Shown: positions 24,026-37,153 of the stretch, one piece after another | Position numbering within the stretch: the stretch's first letter is position 1 | Layout of the letters: every line of letters begins with the position of its first letter | Assembly (NCBI GenBank): GCA_000320605.2 | Contig: KB445791.1 | Span: 1,468,298-1,532,297 of the forward strand | Origin: Gelatoporia subvermispora B | Taxonomy: Eukaryota > Basidiomycota > Agaricomycetes > Polyporales > Gelatoporiaceae | DNA length: 64,000 nt | Direction: 5' to 3' | Translations under genes and position numbers: made by a program | Notes under the pieces: generated by a model | Seen by the model: the letters and a program-made list of their open reading frames with translations, nothing else | Databases searched by the model: none | Told to the model about the DNA's origin: nothing

Positions 24026-25783
24026 TGGGGGCGGCGAGTAGTGGGTAAAACACGGAAGCGCTTGCTTCCTTGGATGCTGCTCCCACCAGCTTACGTAGTG
24101 GAGTCAAGTCCTGTAGAGTTGGGCCAAAGAACACTGTTGACTCTACGATCAAGGTCTTGATAAGCATATAAGTACTTACCCAGCGTTACCAGTACCGGTT
24201 GCGCAGCTTCTGGTCGCCGTCGAAGAACAGAGCACCTGTCAAATGGGGCAGTGCGTATGTCGGACGTCCTTATGAGCGCTGTGAACGATGTGCTCAAGTA
24301 ACGAGCTCTCGATACATGATCAGATATCAGACCACAACACGGTCATTGTAAATAGATTATATGGTGCCAGGACGTGAAGAGATCACTTCACGTTGGATTG
24401 AAGCGAGGGTCGAGGCTGCAGATTCCACAAGTCCAGCGTATGGCACAAGAACGTTCACAGTAACAACATGGAGCTGGTAACGCTGGTAACCAACGCTGGG
24501 AAATATCGAAGAACACACTGATCACTCAATGGTGTGATAATCTGCCTTTTGGGAGATTCTTGTCACGATGGTTCATTCGAGGTCCTGTCACCGTGGGCAT
24601 AGATCGATTCCCACGGTGCGAAAATGCTCAAGAAATGATAAGAAATGATCAAATTTCTTTCACCTGTTTCGGGTAGGTTAAGGTAAACACTAAGTAATCC
24701 GCATTCTTTGTGTTCCAGCAGTGTCTTCAAGGTGGTGCGAGGCGGGACATGCAACATAAAGTACGCTTCAAAGTGTGGATATCCTGCTTACATGCTTGTT
24801 ATCAAGGGTATGCTGCAGACATACGAACTACATTAGCATGTCCTGCCTCGCGCTAGCCTGAAGGCATCACTAGGGACATAAAAGAGGACAATTGCTCTAC
24901 TTTAACCTGATATTTTCCAAAATTGGCAAAGAACATTGAATCATTTCTCGCTATTTCTTCAGCATTACTACATCTCAGATATGGATCTATGTCCACGGTG
25001 TGTGGAGGGAGATGTACACGATGGCACATACCGTAATCGCAGTTAACACCAGATGTTTACCGGATGGCAGAGAAGTTTCGGACTCTTTCGTACTGAGAAT
25101 ACAAGAATTGAAGAATCTATTCCTTCACAACGCAGTGACGAGGGGGCCATCCCGACGAAGTCACGTCAAAATTCGAACCGATAGGACTTCGGGTGCACTG
25201 CAATCAACATATGCTGTGGCTGCCAGTGGTCATCGACTGAATAGTCGACACAGATCACATTACGTGGTTTTGGTATCATCAACCAGCTGTCGGTCCTGAA
25301 GTGTGCCGTTCCATCTTCGAGTCGAGTTCGAGGACACAACCGCCCGATAGATGAACAAGCGCCATGATGCTCGTTTTGTTCTGCCGACTTCTACGGAGTC
25401 TCATCGGTAAATATCATGTGAAGAGGACTCAAGTCGTCCTCACACGGGAAAGCCAGCGGCCGAGCGATGAGCAGAGATGGCGTCGACCGAAGCTCTCAGT
25501 GAACGCTGAGCGCTGAGCAGAATTGGCGTCGACTGCGAGCGCCCATAAAGCGGAAGCACGTGTCGGAGAGATCGCGGGGCAAGCAAGCGCGGGTGGTACG
25601 CGTCGTCGCTGGAGCGTGCGTTATAGCGCCGGCGGCGTGTGCTAGCGTGCGCAATTGCATCGGTTTCACAAGACTTACATCCTGAGAGATCAGCCTTGCT
25701 CTTTCTGGTCAAGAGGGAACGCGTAAGCCTTCTCGCAGCCATATAATCCCTCAGGTAAGCGTCAATCTCATTGCGTGGTCACC
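24026..25783. other. Divergent promoter region, DUF6535 gene / BLM10
   Basis: 1.76 kb between divergent start codons. No gene is recognised. Short internal repeats occur (GCTGGTAAC at about 24472-24490, TGGCGTCGAC at about 25480-25540). A CATATAATCC element at about 25740 lies about 40 bases before the BLM10 ATG and may be its TATA-like element. Confidence 0.45.
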
Positions 25784-28700
25784 ATGACCGTCCCTTCAGT
25801 CGCCTCTGATCCCTTCGGCCTCGCAGACCTCCTCGAACACTTCATGGATGAAGACGACATCTCTGTTCCCGACTCGCCCACAGAGTCGGAGGCCATGTCT
25901 CCCACCCATGACGAGAGGCAGCGTGCTTCTTTACAGACGTATCTAGATCACATGCCATTCGACTGTGAGTCTCTCGAAGACATGCAAGCCAAGCTCGATC
26001 ATATCGTGGCGCGGATTATCATCTGTGCGGAGAGCAAGAACTGGCTCGTGTTGACAACTTGGGATGGGATGCTTCAGTGGTACGTTACATCCCATCTGTC
26101 TTGAACGCGAACGCGATTCTGACACCGATGCTAGCTGGCTACTGATGCGCTATCCGATGGCCAAGAGCACACGAGCAAAGCTCGTCCGACTGTACTATGA
26201 GATGTGTCTCATCCCAGGCATGGAACCTCGTGTGATTCGGAGCTGGGCGGACATGCTCTCTCGTCTCTGCGCAAACAAGTCGGACAACATTCGTAAACTT
26301 GAGCCGTCCGATCTCCAGCTTGACTGGAGACCACTGTGGCGGGTGCTCAAACGAGAGTTGTGGCCCAAGAAGCGGCTACAAGACACTTCGTGAGCACCTT
26401 CGACATATATGTACGATCTCAATTGATAGGTAACGTAGGCGTAACATGCTCAACATCATGCTCTTTGTGGCGGAGCAATGTAAGAGGTATTTTCCAGCAA
26501 GCGAGATACCGGAAATGTTGTCCACGTTCATACCCCTGCTCACGAAAGACGTATGTTCAAGCTTCTCCTGTCTATGACGTTTATCGTCTCTAAGCCTGAT
26601 AAAATCGACATCTGATGTAGACGGTTCTCACGATGGTACCCGTTTTGACGTCTTTCCTGCCGCCTACACATACACACTTATACATGCCGGCCCTGTTCCG
26701 ACTCTGGGAAGCTTTCAACTCGTCCGTATTGGACGACAGACTCATTGAACTGTGTGGGGAGCTGTCCGAAGAGCATGTCTCAGGTGTCACCAGCAGCCAT
26801 GACGAAACCGCAGCCGCGGAATGGAAAGATATCGGCATTTGGGCTGAAGCACAGTGGTCTCTGCTCTCTGCGAAAGCGTTGGGATCCATGAGTATGTCTC
26901 GATTTCTTGGTCGCTTACTCCCGTTTTGCTCACTATGATCTTGCGGTAGATGTTCCTGTTGGTGCCACCAGAGTATGTATCGGGCCGATAGACGCCAAGT
27001 GCCACTAAATAACTCTTGAAATCAAGGGATCCAGCACCACAGCAAGTCATGCAGACATTATGGGCGACAAACAATCACTACGAATTAAGAAGCCCATAAA
27101 CCGATATCGTATGCATGACTTTGCTTTACTTTGCGCTTGAATTGACAAAGAATCTCGCAGATGCCTTGGCCAAGATGTTTGTCTGGTCGATGAGCCTCGA
27201 TGGACCGATCCGGGCAGAGAGCGACAGCACGCCAAGCGGTTCGCTTTTCTCGCCACAGCCGTCAGGCTTTATCGCTGGATCGCGAGCACTCGACTCGCTA
27301 GACAAGCTGATCACAAGCACGGAATCTTTCTTCCATCCATCGAACTCAGGCGTCTGGAGCTTAGGTGTTAGTATTATTGAATTATTCGCAATCCCCCCCA
27401 GCTTAGTTTACTCGTTCTAGCTCACTATCTTCCTGCATCGCCTTACTTCCGAATTCTGCAAGCGCTGGAAAGAGGAGCAGCAACCGAACTGCAAAACTCC
27501 TATCGTACGCGAAACTATTTCACTCGTCGCAGTGTATTCGTGCTCAAAAATTGCTTCAGACCCGGCGGCTGACACCTGCTATTCGCCGTGCCTTCGTCAC
27601 CATCTTGCGCACGCCTGCTCTCCTTGCACTCTTCTCCAAGGATCCATTTTCCATGGGATTCTCGCAGGCTGCCCTTCGTTACATGGCCTTCGTAGAGCCG
27701 GGCCTCATCATGCCGGATCTGCTGGACCGTGCATACAGCGGGCTCGAGGTTGTGAACGAGACGCATCGAACCACCTCTGCATTGACAATGTTGGCTGGTG
27801 TCAGCTTACCTCTAGCAAGTGAGAAGATGTGGCTAGGAGGGCAGAAGCACATTGTTCCTCTCTTAGAATTATGCATTCCCGGTATCGATCTGGTGAGCGC
27901 ATATGGCAGAGAATACCTGGACCCGACCATTCAAACCTCTGTCCTCTACCTAGAATGATCCTGTCAAGACTGTCTGCGCGGCGTCTTTCATAGCTTCCGT
28001 AGTCCAATTCATCAAGATTGGTGACCTATCGATGCACACGGAAGTCCCTCTCTCGAGCGATGCACCTGCAGAAGAGCAGATGGATGTAGATGACGACGCT
28101 AGCAATCTCCCTGATGCTACGGAAGCTGGAACCGCACCAGTATTGACCCGGGACGAGGAACGTGCGCTCGTGAGAGATAGTACGGCTGGGTTTGCAGGTA
28201 CGTTGATAATTGTTCGGACTTCTACACATATTTTAGATCACGACTCTCTCGCTAGATTGGGTCACGTCTCTGTTCAGACGCGTGCTCGCTCTTTTTGAGA
28301 ATCTACCAGAGGAGGGTGGAAAGAAGAACACGACAGGTGGCAAGATGGAAGAGACTGTCATCAAGTCGCTCAAGAACACCATGGACCTTGTTTGCCTGCA
28401 TCTGTCTGACCCGCTTTTCGACCTTGTTCTGAAGCTTGTGTTCGAGTACGGTACGACGAACGCGAAATCGAATTCTGTGAGAGCGTTCGGACAACTCGTG
28501 TCTTGCCTTGCACGCGTCAAGCCGGAGAAGACGATCGACAAATTCCTGCCTTACTGCATCAGTCAGATCAAGGAAGAGTTGAAACACGGCGCATCGAGTA
28601 TCAGGACAACTTCGACTCACACAGCAGTCCCTTCTGATACGACACTACACTGGAGTGAGTCCCTTTTCGTATGCTCACATATATAGTAGCGCTGATGGCA

Positions 28701-31700
28701 ATATGCCAGATATGTCTATCCTCCGAGGATGCTTTGGATATGCAGGACAGGCGGTGCGCAGCCCTTTGCACAGATGATTTCGCAAAGGACGAAGTCTGAC
28801 GTTGTTGCAGGTGCTGAAGTACAAGTCAGAGCTCATGGACTTGATGTATCTCTTGATCGACAAGACGAAGAGCGAGAGAGGCTACAGCGGGACCGGGAGA
28901 TTGCTCAATCGCGTCATGCATACTGTGTCCTCCGTAACCCCCATCAACACTAGGTTTCTGAACCCTCAGGAATGGAATGACCCAGGTTTGTGGACGAGTC
29001 TGCGTGACCTCAGCTATGCTTATGCTTATAACTCCAGCTGCGGACCACAGCCATTATACGCAATGGGGGAAATTTTACGAGGCCAAGGACGTCCAAATAG
29101 AGTGGCACGGTGAGTTTTATTGTCGATAGTTACAGTTGGGCACGCTCACGTGCTAGCAGTTCCATCTCAGGGCGAAATCGATTTTGTTCTGGAGGTCTTG
29201 GACAAGATTGCTGCGCCAGCGCTCGACAAAGTCGAGGGGCTGTTACAGACAGCTGGCAAGTGGGACAACATAGACCGCAATGACTTCTGTCGGTGAGCGA
29301 CTTTCTGAACGTCCTTGTCAAAGCATAACTCATGTTATTCCACTTACAAAAGCTACTTGCATGCTGTTCGCTCGATTTGGAGCGGCCTACCCACTTTCAT
29401 CCAGGAGCGCAGTAAAGATGTCGTTAATCCCTGCATCAACGAAGAAATAGAATTCCCTGAACTCCTTGTCTCGCCTCTTGAAGTCCAAGCCGGCTTCGCA
29501 TTGACAGACCCTAGCGATCCTCGCTATCAACAAGCTATGGCGCATCGTACAAGGTTTGGCACAGTTACACATCGTGCCGCCCAGGCACTCTCGCAGCAAC
29601 ACGAAGGCGAGGACCATATAGACGCTGTCATCGGAGTGTCGAAAGCGATAGATGTTTACCTCCTCGAGTATGGCATGACTCGAGGTAGCTTCGACTCCAT
29701 GCGAAGATCATATACTCAGTCGAGAGAGTGGGTGGACGATAGTCTATGAACAGATTATTGATAGTATACTGATTTTTAACCGTCACAGCTCTCTTCGAAT
29801 TTGGCCTAAGCAAAAGGAGCACGACAGAATCGTGTTCATCCGGCGTGCTCAGGCATACCTTTGCGGGCGCATCTACATGCATGCTCTGTATCGTCGTAGA
29901 TCCCAGCTCGACGACGACCTACTTCAAGACCTCATCGAGCTCTCGCTTTCACCCTACACGAGGGTACGAAGGTGAGGCATAGCTTTCGCTCGACTTCTGC
30001 CATTCTAAACCCGTGTCACAGGCATGCTCAAGCTATTCTCCATAATGCGTGCGGCGTACGTGTCGCGAACAATTGTACCCGTCCTGGAACTGAACATGGT
30101 TTACAGTACTTTGTACGGTCGACAAGGTTCTGTCTTCCGCGCCTGTTCCAGGCACTTGCCAAGGGGACAGACCCTGACCGCATGAAAGGTGCTTTGTATG
30201 TTTTGTGGAACAAGGGCACCGGTGCGTTGTGATAGCAATCACATGAAGCATCGTCGTTCACATTCATGACAGCTGCCTATGCGCTTGCTGGTAAGTAGCA
30301 ACGGCGAGGTGCCGTCTTTGTGTTAAACCTTTTGCCAGACTTGAATCACGGCGGGCAGTATATTGTGTCCCTACTAGAGTGCCAACATCAAGAGAAGGTG
30401 GGCATCTCTACGGAAGATCATGATACTTTGACGAACGCATCTTCCTCCCACAGCCATCGATCCAGAAGCTCGTCACCAACCTGACACAAGACGCGCTAGC
30501 ATATCTGACCGAGGAGGCGATCCATACCGAAGCTTTCGTAGAAGAGACCTCGGGGGTCTTGGGCGCTGTACAGGATCTGAAGGGAGAGGTGGAACTCTCG
30601 CCCGAGGAAGATGGTCTCCTCCGTGCAGCAGTTGCAAGAATCGGTCCGAGAACTTCTGCGAAGAATGAACGTTATCTGTCGACGGTTGGGATGATTTCCC
30701 CCTGTACTGTGCAGTGTGCTGATAGATCTAATTGCTTAGGTACAAGCTATCCTGGATATTGCTGAGAGGCCAACGACCCACGTAAGTATCACTGAAGTAA
30801 AGTGGTACCGATGTTCTAACCTTGCATCCAGTGGCGTTACGTCCAAATCGCCGCGAAGTTCTTACACCAATTGCTCCGAAGGGACTTCTGCCCTTCACCT
30901 GCCTTGGCTGCATTCTTTTTGCGTCAAACCATCAGCCCTCACCTCACTATCAGGCAGTTGACTCAACGGTGCGTTGATCGAACATATGTGTAACTGGTAT
31001 GATAAACTGAACATTGTGCAGGAGCGTGATCAAGCTAACAGCACACATCAAGATTCGGACATTCTCCAAATCCACAGATGAACTCTGGCTCGAGGAATGG
31101 TCAAACCCTATTCAAACGACTGTTAACATAACTGACCCTGATCGGTTCATTGAGACAATCGAGCATGCGTCAGTGGACGGCCGCGGGTATGCTTACGAAT
31201 TCAACGATCTTACATGCAGCTCATGCGAAATCAGCCCGATATATGTAGACAAGATTCGGACAGGTTTTGTTACCTGGTCTCCTGCTGGTCTCAAAGGCTA
31301 CTACGCAGTGACAGCTGCCGAATCGCCTTTCAGATGGGAGGAGCCTTCGCAGCCCGTCCTGCAAGCGATGCGTGAAGTGCTTGACACAGACCAGTTCTTC
31401 GTTAAGCTATTGGAGCTTTGGGGCCAAGAGTCCAGTAGGACAGGTGCGAACCCTGAACTAAGACAAGACAATATTACAATCATCAAGTCCCTGGGTGAGT
31501 TTCCAACCATATTATAAGGCATTATTCTTAACGTGTCATACAGTGAAGATGTTCGAAGCCTATAAGGTAGAGGAGATGATGAATGCTATCGATACCGCGC
31601 TCGCCGATCCAGATCGGTTCAAGCAGCGTGCAGGTGCTGAAATTTTGGCTGGGATTTTGAGAGGTACCACCCAGGTGTCCTTGACGCGTATGTTACTAAC

Positions 31701-33726
31701 TGAGTTCCCGCATCTAAGGGTCAAAACACTGGCCCAAACCACACTATGACAAACTATGGGAATGGACAACCGCGCGGTTGGACAATATCTTCGCTCAGAT
31801 CAAGCCAGACACCATGGGATTATGGGAAAGTGTTTTCAACGTATGGGATTTTCTACGATGCAACAAGAGCATTTCTGATGATTACTCAGGAACAACTTGT
31901 TGATAGAGATCCGCGTCGTGCACATCCCATCGTCAAATGGATACTTGCCCTACCCCTCGAGTTCCATGGTGATTCCGCATTCCAAAGTAAGTTCACGCCG
32001 GTGGGATGTACCGCATGACCTTGAGTAATCTCGCGTAGTGAACAAATCCCTGACATTGTTCAATGTGGTCATTGACTGCCTGGGCCCACGTTTCCTGCCA
32101 TTGGCCGACAAATACGTTCACCTCTTCTTGGACAATGCCCATACCGGTTACGCTGAAGTTTGTATACATCTCAGACGTCTCTTCTGTCTCCTGATTTTGC
32201 CCGCAGATAAGATCTCAGATTGCTCAGAATTTGGGCGCCATTTTGAGTTTGCAGTGGAGACCTGTTTACTCTTCTGCGGAAGCATTTATCGAGGCTTGTC
32301 AGGAAGCCGTAGATCCACTTCACATTCGGTCGGTCCGATTGCACCGGTGTTAGCTCCGGAACTGACTGTTTTGGGCAGGGAGGCGAAGTACATGGATCGC
32401 ATCTTGCAAATCGCGCAACAGCTACCACTATGGAAGCAGGAGCGTTTACCCCCGCCACGGGTCAGCCAATCACAGTACGATAAAGTGGGACTTACGTGTA
32501 GGGCATTTCTCCTTCCACGCACGTGCTTCCGACAATTGATACCCCGTTCGCCCAGTGTTACTATGGATATGGGATTCCTCACATGGTGCTCAAGCACCGT
32601 TGGTACTTCCATATACCATTGCCTTACTGTGGGTCGAATGATTGGTCTTTCACTTTCAAAGCGGATTATGTCTAATGAGTTCCCAGTCCGGAGATTCTTC
32701 GCATGTCGGAACTCAACGATAGCACGGAACTGCAGACATACAGTTCAGGGGTTCTGTACGTCTTGTCCGCGGTGAACCCTATTCCGGGATACGTGGAAGT
32801 TATCGCAGACAACTTCATTGATGCGATCAAGTCGTCAACAGTGAGTTATCCCTAATCATCGACGTGACTGACGACATTGTGTTCAATCTATCATACTAGT
32901 CATGGCGCATCCGGGTAAAGGCACTGCCCACCTTGATTGTCTTCTTCTACCGGAACCTTTTGCGCGTTTCGCCAAGGATTGTGTCTAGACTGATGGAGGC
33001 CCTTCTCGAGTGCCTCGCCGACGAGAACATCGAAGTGCGCGAGATGGCATCCAAGATGCTCTCGGGCGTAGTCAGATGCTCGCAGCGGCAAAGCATCCCC
33101 GGGCTCAAGGTACGGAGATGTCGTGTGGGGCTATTGTATAGCCGAATTCTTACGGCGGCGAACAGAACCACTTTGTTAATTTAGCACGTAAGACCCGCCT
33201 CCCGAGTCGAGGGGACCCCAACTACGCCACCGCCCTGCGTACCTTGCATTCAGCCATTCTGGGCTTGTGCGCCCTCATCGAAAGCTTCCCATATTCGGTG
33301 GAGCCCTGGATGCCGTCGCTGACTGATGGTAGGTTTCCCCGCCTTAACCGGGAGGCGTCTTCTGACAGAAGTGTCCTACAGTTTTGGCAGTCCATGCAAC
33401 AGATCCAGTGCCGATATCTACGACCATACGCAAGAGTGCCTCCGAATTTAAGAAGGTGGGCAATATGTCCGACAATCTTCTATTCTAAAGCTGACAAAGT
33501 CACACTGCGCCTGTTAGACACACCAGGTATGTCAAACGTCACAGGGACACCTAAGTTCAAACTTTCTAATTTCATAATAGGACACTTGGCACAAGGACCA
33601 GTTAGCTTTCAACGAAGACCAGCTACAGAATCTGTCCACTATGCTCGTGGGAACGTCGTACTGTCAGTGCTCTCCATTTTCTCCCCCAGAATGTTGTACA
33701 CTGACGTGATGACCGCAGACGCTTGA
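25784..33726 (+). CDS. BLM10: Proteasome activator BLM10/PA200
   Basis: Forty exons, all phases consistent, encode 1,939 residues: 25784-26079, 26135-26389, 26439-26550, 26621-26891, 26950-26972, 27027-27108, 27161-27366, 27421-27504, 27560-27892, 27954-28197, 28256-28654, 28710-28753, 28811-28985, 29038-29109, 29160-29292, 29353-29727, 29789-29971, 30022-30055, 30107-30221, 30273-30290, 30339-30397, 30454-30684, 30740-30781, 30832-30968, 31022-31186, 31235-31494, 31544-31663, 31719-31840, 31890-31986, 32039-32157, 32207-32328, 32379-32497, 32556-32628, 32687-32840, 32900-33109, 33166-33328, 33382-33455, 33518-33526, 33581-33662, 33719-33726. The HEAT-repeat solenoid caps the 20S proteasome and opens its gate. 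Diagnostic stretches include LDWRPLWRVLKRELWPKK, GIDLNDPVKT, WGKFYEAKDVQIEWHVPS, STRFCLPRLFQAL, LLECQHQEK and IYVDKIRTGFVTWSPAG. It ends in SYYA, the HbYX-type tail that docks in the 20S pocket. The least certain joins are around exons 5-7 and the last three exons. Confidence 0.95.
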
Positions 33727-36700
33727 TTGGCAGGCTTGTAGAATACCGCAATTCAGCATGAGACGGAATGATTCCGCGTATCGTATTTCAACACTGTGTA
33801 CCAACTCAGACTCCCTGTACAGCGCCTTCTTATGGACCAGATTCACGGGTTCCACCAATTAGATGCATTTGTTCGCCGCAGCAGAAGTAGCGCTACCCGG
33901 GAAACGGCTCCGAGACAGGTCCCCCAAGGTATATGAAAGTATCGCCGCGTGTGCCACGATCTTACACCGACGGCCAAGTGGAAACTACACAAGCGCACTA
34001 CGTAGAGGGAGGGCCGTGGAGCCGATGGCTGCATATCAGCGAAGGACGGACGAGATGTACACTGTCGTATGACCTCGAGAAACAGGGACGATCTCGACCT
34101 CGAGATCTGCACCCGAGCGGGCGAAGTGACTATTTCCGTGCGTGTTGATTCATTCGAGAACAGACTCAACCTCCCTTCTCGACCGCGATTCGATGGGCGC
34201 GCGATGATCGAGAGAGTCCAATTTGCGGCGGCCACAAACCTGAAAAGTGCGCGGACAGAATACGGCCCTGCGTGAAGAGTGGATTTTCGAATGTTCGTGC
34301 TTCTACTCCTGGGCCGTATTGACGGTACCACCAGACGCGCCCGCTTCGGTCACGCTCCACCGTGGCGGCGCCACCCAAAGCAGGCGAGCCCAGATCGTGA
34401 AGTCATCGGAGGCATGTTCCCCCGCCAAACCCTTTCGCGGGGTTTGCTGCGCCCACACAGACCCATACGTAGGATCCGCACGGCTGCGTCGGGCGGTGGT
34501 GCACCACACTCTGCGCGATGGGCCCGTGACGGCAGGTCGCAGAACGTGCGCACTGGGCTCAACAGGATAGGCAGGAGCCTGCGCCGCCGAGCCTAGAACA
34601 TGCGGGAGAAGACGGGGACGGAGCGAGCAATCTGGCTGCACGATGGCGTTACGGCGGGCGGGCGTGGCTGCTTATTCGGGCGAGCGTGCTTGCTGTCCCA
34701 GAACGGCCACGGCATGCTCGCCTCGCCCCCACCGTCGATCCTGGGCTCCGAGTTCGAGATCCTCAGGCGTGCGCATAGCGCACCGGGATCGTCCCCGCCG
34801 CGCATCGCGCGATAGGCGTGCGTGTTACGCAATCGGGCTGGTCGCGCGAACGTGTGGCGATCGACGCGGGGCGCGGGGATTTGTCGTGGATCTGCCTGCG
34901 CGCGAGGCAAATGTCGCCCAGATGTCGGAGGGCCCGCGGCGGGGCGCCTCGTGTGCCTCGCGCGGGGGTGCCGCACAGAAGATGGCGGAGAGATCAGAAG
35001 GGCACCACGAGGCGGGTAGCGAGGCAGGCCTCTGAGCATCTGGAAGCGTGCCCGGAGGGGGCGGGCGGTCCGGCGGAGGTGAAGTGCGCGAAGCTCGCCG
35101 GTGGCCATGGGGCCCGCAGATGCGCTGCGTTGGGAAAGCTGAGCTGCGCGGGAATGCACTGCGCTGCGTGCGCGGGCCTGTGCGAGATGCAAAAACAGGG
35201 GCCGCCTGACATGCGTGTGCGAGCAGCGGGGGGAAAGAAATTCCAGGGATCCTAGTGGGCGGTGTGCTGCCCGGGCACGCCGCCCTGCGCTGGCGGGCGT
35301 TGGAACCAGCTGGCACCCAGATAATTGATCGAGACAAACGCCGAATCTATCGATTATACGCCTCGGTCTCCGTCGGATGCTTTCTGACTGCACTAGCGTC
35401 GTGTCTCCTAGCGATGCCGGTCGCGTCGAGCGAGGTCGCCACTGACACGAACCTGCATCGCTCGAGGGTCAGCGCGGGCGAGCGTTCACGTAAAAATTCG
35501 AGCGCATGTGATGACGTGAGAGAAAGCGAGGAGGGTGTCAATGTAGCGGCTATCGCAGAAAAGTGTATCCTAGGGATGGCCTCACGAAGAGCATGCTCTG
35601 GAAATGCTGGAAAATGCTAGGTGTGCGAGCTATCCTAGGTCGGGTGGTGAGATCTCACTCTGGTTCCGACAAATCTGGGGTCCCGGGTGGGAGACCGAGA
35701 GACTGACACCGATGCCAGGGCTGTAGACAGGTGGTGAAGATGTCGCGGGAGAAAAGCGTGGTTGAGGGTTAGCTCGATGGACCGGTTTGTGGTGTTTCCC
35801 GGTATGTTCGTGCTTGGATTTAGTTCGTGTGCGCGGAGAGGACTGGGAGGCGCGGCTTTGCCAGTGCCGTCTGTGCGCGTCTGGCATGGCGCGCCCAAAC
35901 CAAACAAGGCAGCGTCGGCGGGGTGAATTACGCGGGGGATCTTGACGCGCACATCACGTGAAAGTGCGTAAGCGACACGTGAGTGATTTAGACGCCGGCG
36001 GCACGATCGTGAATCCTGATCGCCCTTGCAGGATCTGACGGTGCAGCGGCAGGCCTCGCCCACCGCGCGGCGACCCCTCCGTGGGTCTCTCCCCATCCGT
36101 GCCCCCTCCACTGCTCGCGGAGCATCCAGCGCACTCAGAAAGTGCCCCGGAGAGGGATAATGTACGTCCGCGCGCGGCTCGCTAGCGAATTGGCGGCGGC
36201 GGCGGCTGGGAATCAGCGGCGAACAGGCTTGCATCGCTCCGCGAAAGGGATCAATGGCGCCCATGAAGTGTCGTGGGAAGGGCTGGATGACACGAGCGCT
36301 CTGCTCGCCAAGTTTGGACAGCCACGGCCAAACTACCCACTCGTGCTCATCGTCGTGCTCACCACCGTGCAAGTTGGTCACTGCGTCGTGAGCGCAATTC
36401 GTGATAATTTTGCCTGAGAGATGACCGGATAAGAGACAATTGAAGAGAGATTATATTGCGATACACGAGCAATGAGCGTGGAGAGTGACACTTTACTGGC
36501 GCCTGGATTGCCATTGCCCCACCTGTCGCGGCCGCGAGAAGGGCACGTTGCAATCAAACCCTGACCTTCTTCCGTAAGGCAGTCGCAAGGCTTGCCTCTC
36601 TCTCTCTTTCCCCATCCTCGACCCCCGCACAACCCTCAGCGGGCCCTTTCTCTTGCTCCTATCCTCCTTTGACTCGTCGTTCCGTACGATCGCATCGTTC

Positions 36701-37153
36701 ATCACGCGAAAGCTCACATTACACCTCCGTCACGACCCACAGCGCGCAGTCTCTTCCACCTGTTTATACCTTTCCATCTTCTCCCTAGATACCCTCGTCT
36801 CACTCCCGTTTGGCTCGCCCTACAAGCGACCAAGCCGTCAAGACCAGGGCTGCTTCTTCATTGACCGCCGCCACGACCCTGCACTCGCGCAACGCCCACG
36901 ACCTCACTTCATTATTCGCTAACTCAAACTCAAGCAAATTTTTATCCTCAACGCAATATCGGACGTGTCAGCACCATCTATAGTCATCTTGTGAGCCCCG
37001 GCCCAGATCCCACCCTTGTTCGCTTGAGAACACGCCACTTATTCCCGAAACAGGCACGAATCCAACTCGAAGGACATCTCTCTCGTGACAGAAGGTCTAG
37101 TGTTGCAAAATCTACCGGAGGTCAATACACCTTTCGATCTATCACTTAAGGAT
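33727..37153. other. 3.4-kb spacer with GC-rich core and long leader
   Basis: No gene is recognised. The stretch at about 34560-35260 is markedly GC-rich and supports long overlapping frames on both strands (minus 34593-35393 and minus 35635-36381), all Arg/Pro/Ala-rich without domains. From about 36560 to 37080 the plus strand is C/T-rich with many CTCT runs, as in long fungal 5' leaders. A candidate leader intron runs from GTGAGC at 36991 to a GACAG ending at 37089, before the CCCH gene. Confidence 0.4.

Noticed and set aside
32347..32378. BLM10 intron of 32 bases
   Set aside because: Too short to splice; a GTCGGT donor at 32329 gives a normal 50-base intron and the expected LHIREAKYMDRIL join.
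33663..33690. BLM10 ending directly after GTSY through the CCCCCAG acceptor
   Set aside because: Would give a TAA stop and lose the conserved YYA tail; the later CCGCAG acceptor follows a good CTGAC branch site and restores it.
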